Virus record (IMG/VR): IMGVR_UViG_3300036719_001326
Coordinates: 1 to 32,142 of that record
DNA length: 32,142 nucleotides
Strand: one strand, 5' to 3'
Source: a virus
Position numbers and translations under genes: made by a program. This document shows positions 1 to 5,691 of the stretch, piece after piece. Every line of letters begins with the position of its first letter. Position 1 is the first letter of the stretch. The notes under the pieces were generated by a model. That model was not told the DNA's origin and did no database searches. It saw only the letters and a program-made list of their open reading frames with translations.

Positions 1-291
1 TAGCTTTTCTTCCATTCCATCCCGTTGTGCGGTGAGTTGCTCATCATCATCCGTGCGTCCCCGCCCCTCGGCAATGGACTGCCAGCGGATTGATTCCTCC
101 CGTGCCTCGTTGAGTTCGCGTTCGAGTTTGTTCAGCGTCTCGCAAAGACCTTTGGCTTCTTCGCCTGTATGGATGTGAAATCCATCATACCATCCTCTTT
201 CAGTCTTACGGCGCAGTCTCCACATGTGGTAGTAGCATTCATCGCAGTATGCTTCCCATACGTCTAACTTAGGTGTTGGTTGTGTGTTCAT
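1..291 (-). CDS. Hypothetical early protein, partial (C-terminus outside window)
   Basis: An open frame reads from an ATG at 291 to the left edge without a stop, giving at least 97 residues. The N-terminal part holds a Cys-x-x-Cys pair (residues 17-20, sequence CDEC) and many aromatic residues. From about residue 50 it becomes a charged, heptad-like stretch rich in Glu, Arg and Leu, probably a coiled coil. No family is recognised. It is the last visible gene of the leftward early block. Its leader contains the exact 12-mer AACCAACACAAA shared with two other early genes, which supports this start. Confidence 0.7.
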   Translation of the reverse strand, partial: MNTQPTPKLDVWEAYCDECYYHMWRLRRKTERGWYDGFHIHTGEEAKGLCETLNKLERELNEAREESIRWQSIAEGRGRTDDDEQLTAQRDGMEEKL

Positions 292-294
292 GGT

Positions 295-306
295 TTTGTG
301 TTGGTT
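295..306 (-). promoter_or_regulatory. Leader motif AACCAACACAAA, copy 1
   Basis: This exact 12-mer lies 3 nt upstream of the ATG at 291 and touches the stop codon of the preceding gene. Identical copies precede the starts at 5321 and 5595. There is no Shine-Dalgarno box, so the motif may help translation start (inference). Confidence 0.5.
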
Positions 307-503
307 TATCTAATATCTAACGCTTCTCGGATAGCTGCTTGGTTATCTCTTTTCCCTTTGATGTATCCTTTAGTGTATATATCACTAACTAAACCAGCCC
401 AAGCTCTGTCCTTGTATTTTAGGTCGGGGCGGGTGTGATGCTGCCATATCTCTCCGTGTTTCTTAAATCCCAACTTAATCATGCTTTCTTTACTTATGTT
501 CAT
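306..503 (-). CDS. Small hypothetical early protein (65 aa)
   Basis: This is a basic 65-residue protein with no recognised domain. The central part is rich in Lys, Arg, Trp and Tyr and ends in a short helix-like segment. The ATG at 503 is chosen over an upstream TTG at 512 because it overlaps the stop of the preceding gene as ATGA, the junction used throughout this block. That suggests translational coupling. Function is unknown; a nucleic-acid-associated role would fit the charge but is only a guess. Confidence 0.65.
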   Translation of the reverse strand: MNISKESMIKLGFKKHGEIWQHHTRPDLKYKDRAWAGLVSDIYTKGYIKGKRDNQAAIREALDIR

Positions 504-703
504 TCGTTCCAAAGTTTGATTTTTAGTTTCTTGGCGAGACCGACAACCGCGTCAACCTCGTCCTCATGCGTGTAGTGATGCTGGGTTTCGCTCTTGTAAG
601 CAACCCATTTTTTGTCTTTTGTTTGCATTGTGCGGATATTTTTAGCCTCCATCCATTTGAGGCGGGGGGAAAGTTCTTCAGGTAGTTCGGGGAATAGGTT
701 CAT
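500..703 (-). CDS. Small hypothetical early protein (67 aa)
   Basis: The protein begins MNLFPELPEELSPRLKW and continues into a Lys-rich C-terminal half with a likely helix. No family is recognised. A longer frame exists upstream (TTG at 760), but the ATG at 703 forms an ATGA overlap with the stop of the gene before it, so the short version is preferred. Its own stop overlaps the next start in the same way. The two couplings make expression likely despite the size. Confidence 0.65.
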   Translation of the reverse strand: MNLFPELPEELSPRLKWMEAKNIRTMQTKDKKWVAYKSETQHHYTHEDEVDAVVGLAKKLKIKLWNE

Positions 704-900
704 AGCAGTTCGGATTTCAGCCTTCCCACTTCCAGCCCCCGCCCTGTTTCGATCAGGCAATGGTCAACGCCGATCATGTCTAGGAGGACGTTGATTAGAA
801 ACTCTCGCTCCATTTTAGTGTAGGATGTGGTGATGGACTGATAGCCTAAGCGTTCAGCTTCTTCGATGGAGTATGTTGGTGGGATTGGTGGTTGTTTCAT
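700..900 (-). CDS. Small hypothetical early protein (66 aa)
   Basis: This 66-residue acidic protein has a Pro-rich N-terminus (MKQPPIPPTYSIEEAERLGY) followed by a probable helix-turn-helix-sized region. No family is recognised. The ATG at 900 follows a 71-nt gap after the SSB-like gene, and no other frame fills that gap. The leader is A/T-rich (ending TTTTCCAAT) with no Shine-Dalgarno sequence. It is first in a run of three coupled small genes. Confidence 0.65.
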   Translation of the reverse strand: MKQPPIPPTYSIEEAERLGYQSITTSYTKMEREFLINVLLDMIGVDHCLIETGRGLEVGRLKSELL

Positions 901-971
901 ATTGGAAAATTTGCCCTGCTGCGATTCTCTGGGCGGGAGGATTGTTTATCGTCGCGGCTCGGTGTTCAAGG

Positions 972-1280
972 TTAAAAGGGGATGTCGTCCTCTTCCTGTG
1001 GCGCGTTCATAGCTCCAGCGTCCACCTTCCAGCCAGCGAGGGAAACGTAGTATTTCCCATTGTATTCGTTGCCCCGCAGGTTGACTCCAATAGTGACTTC
1101 CTGCCCGTCTGTGAGGCTGTCTAGGAGGTTGATCTTCTCCTTGGCGAAATCAACGGGAACCATTTGAGGATATTTTCCTCCGGTGTTCACGACGATTGTG
1201 CGTTTCTTAAAGCCGGAAGCAAACTCTTGGATTTCAAGAATCGTTTCGACTGTGCCTTTTATTTCGATTTTATCGCTCAT
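972..1280 (-). CDS. DUF3127-type OB-fold, single-strand DNA-binding-like protein
   Basis: The 102-residue product resembles the DUF3127 family. It has an N-terminal beta-strand start (IEIKGTVETIL), a central segment with KRTIVVNTGGKYPQMVPVDF, and the EYNGKYYVSLAGWKV strand typical of that family. The C-terminus is EEDDIPF, the acidic tip that SSB proteins use to recruit replication and repair partners. It probably coats single-stranded DNA in step with the nuclease and annealing protein encoded just upstream. The ATG at 1280 has an A-rich leader (AACTAAAAAT) and no Shine-Dalgarno box. Identification rests on motif and C-terminal tip, not on a database search. Confidence 0.8.
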   Translation of the reverse strand: MSDKIEIKGTVETILEIQEFASGFKKRTIVVNTGGKYPQMVPVDFAKEKINLLDSLTDGQEVTIGVNLRGNEYNGKYYVSLAGWKVDAGAMNAPQEEDDIPF

Positions 1281-1367
1281 ATTTTTAGTTAATTGGTCAG
1301 CGTTTTTTGGGATGCGCTGCCCCCCTTTGCCCCTGCCCCCCGAATGGTCGGAAGGCGAGGAAATTGT

Positions 1368-1565
1368 TTATGGTTCCATTCCGTCCATCCAGAATGTTGA
1401 TGCTTTCGCGGCTTGAGTTATTCCGATGCAGCAGAGGATTTCAAACGACTGTCCTGGATGTAGGGCGGCTAGGCGTAATGACTCCAGATGAGCGGATTCA
1501 AGCGATTTATGCCGTTTGCTTGGCGGGTGTCCACTTGATTTGAATATGTAGTAGTATGGCTTCAT
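1368..1565 (-). CDS. Small hypothetical protein coupled to the nuclease gene (65 aa)
   Basis: The protein begins MKPYYYIFKSSGHPPSKRHK and is otherwise featureless apart from a CC pair near residue 45. No family is recognised. Its ATG at 1565 overlaps the stop of the PD-(D/E)XK nuclease gene as ATGA, so it is probably translated together with the recombination genes. An 87-nt gap with C/G-rich tracts and no frame separates it from the SSB-like gene. Confidence 0.6.
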   Translation of the reverse strand: MKPYYYIFKSSGHPPSKRHKSLESAHLESLRLAALHPGQSFEILCCIGITQAAKASTFWMDGMEP

Positions 1566-2371
1566 AGATATGCTGGTTTCTCGATTAGGGTGATTCCTTC
1601 ATGCTGGCGAGGCCATACGTCGATTGCTACGCAGGATTGCCACTTGGCAAGCGCGTTCATGTATCCGGCGCGTCCTGCCTCGATAAGTGCGGGTGAGACT
1701 TCCACCCATGCAGATTCATACGGCTCGGAGACTTCGATGAAGCAGATGACAAAACGGTTGCGCTTTTCTCCGGTTGCGGCGTTCCAAAGGTCAAGGTAAA
1801 GAGCGGCTTGCCAGTGATACCCACGGGATATGATAGTGTTAGTGATTTCCCGCAAGCTCCCGATTCGTGCCGTTGTCTTGAGGTCAACAAGCAAGTCTAG
1901 TCCGTCCGGCACAAGGTCAATCATGCCCTTAATCTGAGTCGCTCCAATGGTGGCGAAAACCGCAACCTCGGATTTGTAGCCGACTCCGAAGCGTTGCGCG
2001 TAGTCCTCGGAAAAGACCTGCTCGCAACCGGAGGCGGCGCGGATGTCGTCCTCCGTGGCAATCATGCGCCCCATTTCTCTCTGGTCGGCTTTCCATTCCT
2101 GGGCTGCTTTCGTGCGAAAGTCGGCGAATGGCGATATTGCTGCAATGTCGGTGAGCGGCGTCTCTGGTTCGAGAATCGCTGAGTGAATCAGCGTCCCCAA
2201 GTCCATTGCTTTCGTGACTTCCCTACCGGATGAATGCCGCCACTTGTAAGGCGACTCATTGAAATCCCACAAGAGAGACTTGGAAACCGGAGCTTCAAGG
2301 TTTCGGGGGGTTGCGGAGCGTAGATAATACGCTTTGCCTAGATTGTGTTCGATTTGTGCGTTGGTTATCAT
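1562..2371 (-). CDS. RecE-like PD-(D/E)XK exonuclease (DUF3799 type)
   Basis: The 269-residue protein shows the signature order of RecE/Cas4-like nucleases of the DUF3799 group. These are GTLIH (residues 59-63), SEVAVF with Glu135, KGMIDLVPD with Asp152, LVDLKTT with Asp163 and Lys165, and the QAALYLDL helix with Gln188. Asp152, Asp163 and Lys165 would form the metal-dependent active site. The family degrades double-stranded DNA ends to leave single strands for an annealing protein, and an ERF-type annealase is encoded just upstream with one small gene between. The ATG at 2371 overlaps the stop of that small gene as ATGA. All expected motifs are present. Function as an exonuclease is inferred from family membership. 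Confidence 0.88.
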   Translation of the reverse strand: MITNAQIEHNLGKAYYLRSATPRNLEAPVSKSLLWDFNESPYKWRHSSGREVTKAMDLGTLIHSAILEPETPLTDIAAISPFADFRTKAAQEWKADQREMGRMIATEDDIRAASGCEQVFSEDYAQRFGVGYKSEVAVFATIGATQIKGMIDLVPDGLDLLVDLKTTARIGSLREITNTIISRGYHWQAALYLDLWNAATGEKRNRFVICFIEVSEPYESAWVEVSPALIEAGRAGYMNALAKWQSCVAIDVWPRQHEGITLIEKPAYL

Positions 2372-2505
2372 TGAAACAGTCGTTTGATTTTTTGAAGGAT
2401 GGTTGGTTTCGGCTTTCCCATTGCAAGGAGGAGCGCAACTGTGATGGCAGCGTCCCGCCCGATGCTACGGGTTGGAGTTTTGAACGGTGTGTGTGTGGTT
2501 CTCAT
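2368..2505 (-). CDS. 45-aa protein encoded between annealase and nuclease genes
   Basis: A 45-residue frame fills exactly the gap between the ERF gene and the nuclease gene. Its ATG at 2505 overlaps the ERF stop as ATGA, and its TGA overlaps the nuclease ATG in the same way. The product starts MRTTHTPFKTPTRSIGRD, has a short hydrophobic stretch (AAITVALLLAMG, residues 19-30) and ends in a basic helix (KIKRLF). No family is recognised. The double coupling is strong evidence of translation. It could be a small partner of the recombinase pair or simply a coupling peptide. Confidence 0.65.
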   Translation of the reverse strand: MRTTHTPFKTPTRSIGRDAAITVALLLAMGKPKPTILQKIKRLFQ

Positions 2506-3086
2506 ACTGTGGTGTTTGCTTTGTTTTTGGCGATAAATGCCTTGTCGATTGCGGGGACTTTATCGGTCGTGAGTTGCCCGATAGACTTGACTCCGTAGTG
2601 GCGAAGAAAAGCGGCTTCGTCGATGTTGAGGCTTTCGATGCTTTCCTTGATCCGTGCTGCCTCTCCGCTGGAAATGAGCGGGTAGGTGGCGGGTTTCGTA
2701 TGCGCGGCGGCGTTCCCGTCGTCATCCTCCTGAGCGACTCCGCAAACGGCGGCTAACGAGTAGCGGCGAAGGTAGGTTGTTGCGGCTCCGATGCCCTGCC
2801 CGTCCTGTTTGGCTGGGACACATGACATTGTGCCTGAGACATACCCTCCCCCGCTGTGGGCGATTGTGGTGGTGACATGGCAGATTCCCCCGTCAAATGA
2901 TGGGGACTGGATAACGGATAGACCGTTGGCTGCTAGGACGGGGCGGACGGTGTTCAAGACCTCCGCCAAATCTGCGTATTTGCTTTTGAAATGGGGATTG
3001 AGACTCCCCTTGGTGGCGTTTTCAACCTCCCCTTGCATTTTGGCGAGGGCGGCGAATAATTCTGGTGTGCTGTGTTCTAGGCGCAT
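2502..3086 (-). CDS. erf: ERF-family single-strand annealing protein
   Basis: The 194-residue protein carries the ERF signatures NPHFKSKYADLAEVL (residues 30-44) and GIGAATTYLRRYSLAAVCGVAQEDDD (98-123), with the beta-rich segment in between. ERF proteins bind single-stranded DNA and anneal complementary strands during phage recombination and genome circularisation. The C-terminal 60 residues are variable and helical. It lies just upstream of the RecE-like nuclease, the usual two-component arrangement. The ATG at 3086 has a 57-nt leader holding a T-arm-like hairpin and AACCAACA, so this is probably a separately controlled translation unit. Confidence 0.92.
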   Translation of the reverse strand: MRLEHSTPELFAALAKMQGEVENATKGSLNPHFKSKYADLAEVLNTVRPVLAANGLSVIQSPSFDGGICHVTTTIAHSGGGYVSGTMSCVPAKQDGQGIGAATTYLRRYSLAAVCGVAQEDDDGNAAAHTKPATYPLISSGEAARIKESIESLNIDEAAFLRHYGVKSIGQLTTDKVPAIDKAFIAKNKANTTV

Positions 3087-3112
3087 TTATTTTTGTTGGT
3101 TTGTGTGATAGT

Positions 3113-3131
3113 GCAAGGGATAGAACCTCGC
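3113..3131 (-). promoter_or_regulatory. T-arm-like leader hairpin upstream of erf
   Basis: On the minus strand the sequence is GCGAGGTTCTATCCCTTGC, a 6-bp stem with one G-U pair and the 7-nt loop TTCTATC. It is followed by ACTATCAC and then the A-rich leader of erf. It shares its architecture with elements at 4294 and 4948, whose loops are TTCGATC and TTCCATC. The loops match the tRNA T-loop pattern TTCNANC. A post-transcriptional role is inferred from position. Confidence 0.55.
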
Positions 3132-3143
3132 GTTGGTGATGTT

Positions 3144-3461
3144 TTACGGTTTGCCCTGCTCTTCGGCAAGGATATTTTCTGAGTATTTTCGCATGATTTT
3201 CCTGACACGCTCGCGGGTGTTCTCGCAGTATTGCAACTGGCTAAGAATCTTTGCCCTGGCATAAACTGCTGAGGTGTGGTGAATGCGCCCTACGATCTCG
3301 CAGGCGGATTGCAGGGAGTGGGATTCCGCCCATAAAGTCATTACGATTTGGCGGGCGAGTGCTTCCGCGAAGGTTTTTCGCTTTCCGGTGATGGCCTCCA
3401 CGGGAATAACCATAACGTCGGCGGCGGCTCGGAGAAGGGCTGGGGCGTTGTCGATTAACAT
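3144..3461 (-). CDS. Stand-alone DnaA domain-IV-like DNA-binding protein
   Basis: The 105-residue product resembles only the C-terminal DNA-binding domain of DnaA. Residues 21-72 run VEAITGKRKTFAEALARQ, then a helix, SACEIVGRI and HHTSAVYARAKI. In DnaA the corresponding parts are the basic loop, the AxRQIAMYL helix and the DHxTVxHAxxKI recognition helix. There is no AAA+ ATPase part. It could bind DnaA boxes at the phage origin or compete with host DnaA. A DnaA box lies at 6212-6220. The ATG at 3461 overlaps the stop of the preceding gene by 7 nt (ATGTTAA). A longer frame exists upstream but runs through neighbouring genes. Confidence 0.75.
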   Translation of the reverse strand: MLIDNAPALLRAAADVMVIPVEAITGKRKTFAEALARQIVMTLWAESHSLQSACEIVGRIHHTSAVYARAKILSQLQYCENTRERVRKIMRKYSENILAEEQGKP

Positions 3462-3766
3462 ACGCCCCCCTTTCTGATCGAGCGGAGCAGTCTGGCAGCG
3501 GATCGGCGGTTGCATTCTACGGATGGTTCCCTCCTGGGGAATTTGATTCCGATAGCGGCATATTTTTTTATCTCTCCGCATGAGGTGTACCATCCTGTAT
3601 AAAGGCGGGTCTCTCCGTGCAAAGTGTGAACCTGCCCACATTGCGTGTGCAGCGTCTCGAAGGGCGGTTTCCGGCGCGGTGCTGGCGGTTCTGGAATGTC
3701 CATGTCTGGATCGTAAGCAGGGCGTGGACATTCCGGTTCAATCGCGGATTCGTAAAAGGCTTTCAT
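3455..3766 (-). CDS. Hypothetical early protein (103 aa)
   Basis: This product starts MKAFYESAIEPECPRPAYDP, is Pro-rich in its first third and basic at the C-terminus. It has five cysteines, including CGQVHTLHGE and SCGEIKK, which might bind metal. No family is recognised. The ATG at 3766 gives an ATGA overlap with the stop of the membrane-protein gene before it. The open frame continues upstream to 4042, but that extension overlaps two other genes and has shadow-like composition. Confidence 0.6.
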   Translation of the reverse strand: MKAFYESAIEPECPRPAYDPDMDIPEPPAPRRKPPFETLHTQCGQVHTLHGETRLYTGWYTSCGEIKKYAAIGIKFPRREPSVECNRRSAARLLRSIRKGGVC

Positions 3767-3945
3767 TTTGTTAGGAGGTAGGTGGTGAGGGACGCGATGA
3801 TAGCGGTGGCGAGGATTAACAACCATACGCCAAGGGGCGAAGGTTCCGGCGGTTGGCGGCGGTTTATGTTCCGGCGCGGGTGCGGGATGATAGTGACGGG
3901 GAGGAAAGTATCCCCTGCTGGCGTTGTGTGTGTGTGTGTGTTCAT
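3763..3945 (-). CDS. Small single-pass membrane protein (60 aa)
   Basis: Residues 1-37 are polar and Pro/Thr/His-rich (MNTHTHTTPAGDTF...). Residues 38-60 form one clear membrane segment (LGVWLLILATAIIASLTTYLL) ending in TK. The arrangement suggests a tail-anchored inner-membrane protein. The ATG at 3945 lies two bases after the stop of the preceding gene. Function is unknown; small early membrane proteins of phages often act in superinfection exclusion or host takeover, but nothing here proves that. Confidence 0.6.
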   Translation of the reverse strand: MNTHTHTTPAGDTFLPVTIIPHPRRNINRRQPPEPSPLGVWLLILATAIIASLTTYLLTK

Positions 3946-3947
3946 GT

Positions 3948-4073
3948 TTATTCTGGTTCGTCTGAGAATGTGTCGATGTAATCGCAATGATCTTCCGGTT
4001 CGTCCCATCTCTCATTTGTGGACGGTTCGGGCGGCGCGTCAAAGCGGTGTTTATCTTCGTCGGGAAGGATCAT
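3948..4073 (-). CDS. 41-aa strongly acidic protein
   Basis: This 41-residue frame encodes a highly acidic peptide (starts MILPDEDKHRFDAPPEPS, ends DTFSDEPE) with 14 Asp/Glu. The ATG at 4073 overlaps the previous stop as ATGA, and the next gene starts two bases after its TAA. It is translated in a coupled string, so a real product is likely. Small acidic phage proteins sometimes mimic DNA, but that is speculation here. Confidence 0.55.
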   Translation of the reverse strand: MILPDEDKHRFDAPPEPSTNERWDEPEDHCDYIDTFSDEPE

Positions 4074-4273
4074 GGCGTGATGGTGGGGTTTGTCGGGATT
4101 GTGTCGAGAATAAAAAATGCCCTTTCCATGATTTTCCCATCCAAGCGGGAAAGCTCGGCGGCGGTGATCGTTCCGGCGTGATAGTGGCGGGTGATTTGCG
4201 TTTCCCGCTTGGCGAGGTCTTCGCGGGTGATAGCGGTGCGGATGCGGTCTGATAGTGCGGCGTAAGTTGTCAT
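4070..4273 (-). CDS. Small hypothetical protein (67 aa), predicted helical
   Basis: The product begins MTTYAALSDRIRTAITRED and is mostly helical with a charged middle, ending in the Pro/Thr tail TIPTNPTITP. No family is recognised. The ATG at 4273 lies just after the leader CACTATCACAAA and 20 nt downstream of a T-arm-like hairpin. A longer frame to 4360 would read through that hairpin and is not preferred. Its stop overlaps the next start as ATGA. Confidence 0.55.
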   Translation of the reverse strand: MTTYAALSDRIRTAITREDLAKRETQITRHYHAGTITAAELSRLDGKIMERAFFILDTIPTNPTITP

Positions 4274-4293
4274 TTTGTGATAGTGATGATAGT

Positions 4294-4310
4294 GCGGGGA
4301 TCGAACCCGC
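4294..4310 (-). promoter_or_regulatory. T-arm-like hairpin with canonical TTCGATC loop
   Basis: The minus strand reads GCGGGTTCGATCCCCGC, a perfect 5-bp stem with a 7-nt TTCGATC loop. This is indistinguishable from a tRNA T-arm. It is followed by ACTATCATCACTATCAC and the ATG at 4273. No matching acceptor, D-arm or anticodon arm is found upstream, so it is not a complete tRNA. It could be a leader element or a short match to a tRNA 3' end such as a phage attachment site. Confidence 0.6.
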
Positions 4311-4323
4311 TGGTTTGTTAGGT

Positions 4324-4608
4324 TTACATATTGCCGCGCAGGGTTTCCATTGATACCCAATGTGAGAGGGCTTCACTAACGATGTCTGGAGTGACGCGAG
4401 CCTCGCACCTGGCATCGGCTAGGGATTCGTTGACCGATTCAGTTTCGGCAGCTATGTTTAGATTTCCTGACTGGAATGTTTCGGCTAAATCTAAATCATG
4501 CCCCCAATTATCGCGGATGGTTTCAACGGCGGCATCGCGGATTAGAGTCATGGGAACTCCAGCGTTGCAGTTTTCAAGATTGAGGATTTGTGAGATATTG
4601 TAGTTCAT
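4324..4608 (-). CDS. Hypothetical early protein (94 aa)
   Basis: The 94-residue product is acidic and helical (starts MNYNISQILNLENCNAG) with no recognised domain. The ATG at 4608 follows an 11-nt gap after the preceding stop, and the leader ACAAAACGAAA is purely A/C/G without a Shine-Dalgarno box. Length and composition are those of a real gene; function is unknown. Confidence 0.65.
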   Translation of the reverse strand: MNYNISQILNLENCNAGVPMTLIRDAAVETIRDNWGHDLDLAETFQSGNLNIAAETESVNESLADARCEARVTPDIVSEALSHWVSMETLRGNM

Positions 4609-4619
4609 TTTCGTTTTGT

Positions 4620-4748
4620 TTATGGTTGTGTGAGAGTTGCGCGGCGGAATGCCTCAGCATCGGAGATTCCGCCAAGTTTGCCGTTGGATGCGGCGATTGC
4701 TAGTGCGAAAGCGGCAAGGGCAAGGATAAGGTAGAAAGCGTTTTTCAT
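4620..4748 (-). CDS. 42-aa membrane or exported peptide
   Basis: The product starts MKNAFYLILALAAFALAIAAS, one basic residue followed by a 17-residue hydrophobic core, then a polar tail ending RATLTQP. It looks like a signal peptide or single N-terminal membrane anchor. The ATG at 4748 is chosen over an upstream ATG at 4847, because the upstream extension overlaps the neighbouring gene and lacks protein-like features. The leader is CACTATCACCCC, matching those of the genes starting at 4273 and 4935. Confidence 0.55.
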   Translation of the reverse strand: MKNAFYLILALAAFALAIAASNGKLGGISDAEAFRRATLTQP

Positions 4749-4761
4749 GGGGTGATAGTGT

Positions 4762-4935
4762 TTAAATCCAAGGGAGGTTTTCCAAGCTGTCATTTGAGCC
4801 TTTCCATTCCGGCTCATCCATTCGATCTTCGAATTCAATCTGCTCATGTGCTAAGTCACGGGCGGCTGATGGCGGGGCGTCTTTAGCTATCCAATAATTA
4901 AAAGCTGCGGCAAAGCGTTCTTGGTAAGTTTTCAT
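4762..4935 (-). CDS. 57-aa acidic hypothetical protein
   Basis: This frame encodes MKTYQERFAAAFNYWIAKDA followed by an acidic helix (EQIEFEDRMDEPEW). The ATG at 4935 lies downstream of the T-arm-like hairpin at 4948-4966 and the leader CACCATCACCCT. The stop lies 13 nt before the next start. No family is recognised. Position, leader and natural composition support expression. Confidence 0.55.
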   Translation of the reverse strand: MKTYQERFAAAFNYWIAKDAPPSAARDLAHEQIEFEDRMDEPEWKGSNDSLENLPWI

Positions 4936-4947
4936 AGGGTGATGGTG

Positions 4948-4966
4948 GCAAGGGATGGAACCTTGC
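4948..4966 (-). promoter_or_regulatory. T-arm-like leader hairpin upstream of the 57-aa gene
   Basis: The minus strand reads GCAAGGTTCCATCCCTTGC, a perfect 6-bp stem with loop TTCCATC. It is followed by CACCATCACCCT and the ATG at 4935. It shares stem position, loop pattern and downstream ACYATCAC motif with the elements at 3113 and 4294. Confidence 0.55.
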
Positions 4967-4976
4967 GGGTTTGAGG

Positions 4977-5321
4977 TTAGGCCACTTCCTTGAAAATCAA
5001 ATAAGTGTAAAGCCTTGCGGATTTTGCGGCATCATACGCCTTTCCTGTTGGATTGATTCCCAACCCATCAAGAAAGCTGGCGATTGCGTGATTTTCATAC
5101 TCAAACCCGAAAGGCAAGCCCATTAGATAATCGTGGAAGCGTTCCTGGTTATTGGGAAAGCGGCGAAGGTTTGCGGGATGGTTTGCCACTCGCTCAAACT
5201 CTCCGCGAAGGCGAAGGATTGCACCCTCTAACGTGGGGAATGTTTCCCCGTTGTCATCCGTGACGGATTCAAGGATATGGGCGCGGATTGCGTTCCTAAC
5301 TTCTTTGCTGTTTGTTTTCAT
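4977..5321 (-). CDS. Hypothetical early protein (114 aa)
   Basis: This soluble 114-residue protein begins MKTNSKEVRNAIRAHILESV. It has a helix-rich middle and the segment FHDYLMGLPFGFEYENHAIASFLDGLG. It resembles an uncharacterised group of phage and plasmid proteins (recalled pattern, not searched). The ATG at 5321 is preferred to the upstream frame start at 5384, which overlaps the preceding gene. The leader carries AACCAACACAAA 12 nt upstream. Confidence 0.65.
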   Translation of the reverse strand: MKTNSKEVRNAIRAHILESVTDDNGETFPTLEGAILRLRGEFERVANHPANLRRFPNNQERFHDYLMGLPFGFEYENHAIASFLDGLGINPTGKAYDAAKSARLYTYLIFKEVA

Positions 5322-5333
5322 ATTCGTTTTCGG

Positions 5334-5345
5334 TTTGTGTTGGTT
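5334..5345 (-). promoter_or_regulatory. Leader motif AACCAACACAAA, copy 2
   Basis: This exact 12-mer lies 12 nt upstream of the ATG at 5321 and overlaps the TAA of the preceding gene. It is the same motif as at 295 and 5601. Confidence 0.5.
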
Positions 5346-5595
5346 ATTTGGAGAAAAGAGAAAGCAACCACGCCCCGCCGTCATCGGGTTCAGGCGCGGA
5401 AAATACTGGTGGATTTTTCGCTACTACGGCGGCGCGATAAGATCGAATAACCATATCCGCTTCGGGGTTGCTATGCCCGATTAGTCCGATACCGTTACAA
5501 CGATAGCAAAGGCCGTTAGATGGGCGATAGGAAACTTTCCCCGAGCCATTGCACCTTGGGCAGGTGTTGGCGGCGGAAGTCATTGTAGTTGTCAT
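5344..5595 (-). CDS. DnaJ-type zinc-finger early protein (83 aa)
   Basis: Residues 12-35 hold two CxxCxGxG repeats (CPRCNGSG and CYRCNGIG), with cysteines 12, 15, 30 and 33. This is the zinc-binding pattern of the DnaJ cysteine-rich region. No J-domain is present, so it is not a DnaJ co-chaperone. Small phage proteins with this finger are common and usually uncharacterised. It is the first gene of the leftward block, starting about 100 nt downstream of a strong promoter. The ATG at 5595 follows the leader AACCAACACAAACGAAA. Confidence 0.75.
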   Translation of the reverse strand: MTTTMTSAANTCPRCNGSGKVSYRPSNGLCYRCNGIGLIGHSNPEADMVIRSYRAAVVAKNPPVFSAPEPDDGGAWLLSLFSK

Positions 5596-5600
5596 TTTCG

Positions 5601-5612
5601 TTTGTGTTGGTT
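5601..5612 (-). promoter_or_regulatory. Leader motif AACCAACACAAA, copy 3
   Basis: This exact 12-mer lies 5 nt upstream of the ATG at 5595, in the leader of the first early gene. It is identical to the copies at 295 and 5334. Confidence 0.5.
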
Positions 5613-5691
5613 TGTCGTCGCCTTGTTCGCGGCAACGGAGGCAAACTAGCAATCGTCCGGAGTTTGTCCAAATCTTTTTTGCAATAACTCA

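Noticed and set aside
3144-3731. Long 195-codon version of the DnaA-like gene
   Set aside because: The N-terminal 90 residues overlap the upstream gene and look like out-of-frame translation; the ATG at 3461 with a 7-nt overlap is better.
4270-4375. A complete tRNA gene suggested by the canonical T-arm at 4294-4310 (minus strand)
   Set aside because: No D-arm, anticodon arm or acceptor 5' strand pairing with ACTATCA was found in the 80 nt upstream, so only the T-arm-like hairpin is kept.
3948-4415. Long 155-codon frame ending in the acidic peptide
   Set aside because: The upstream part overlaps two other frames and is basic shadow sequence; the ATG at 4073 with an ATGA overlap fits the block.
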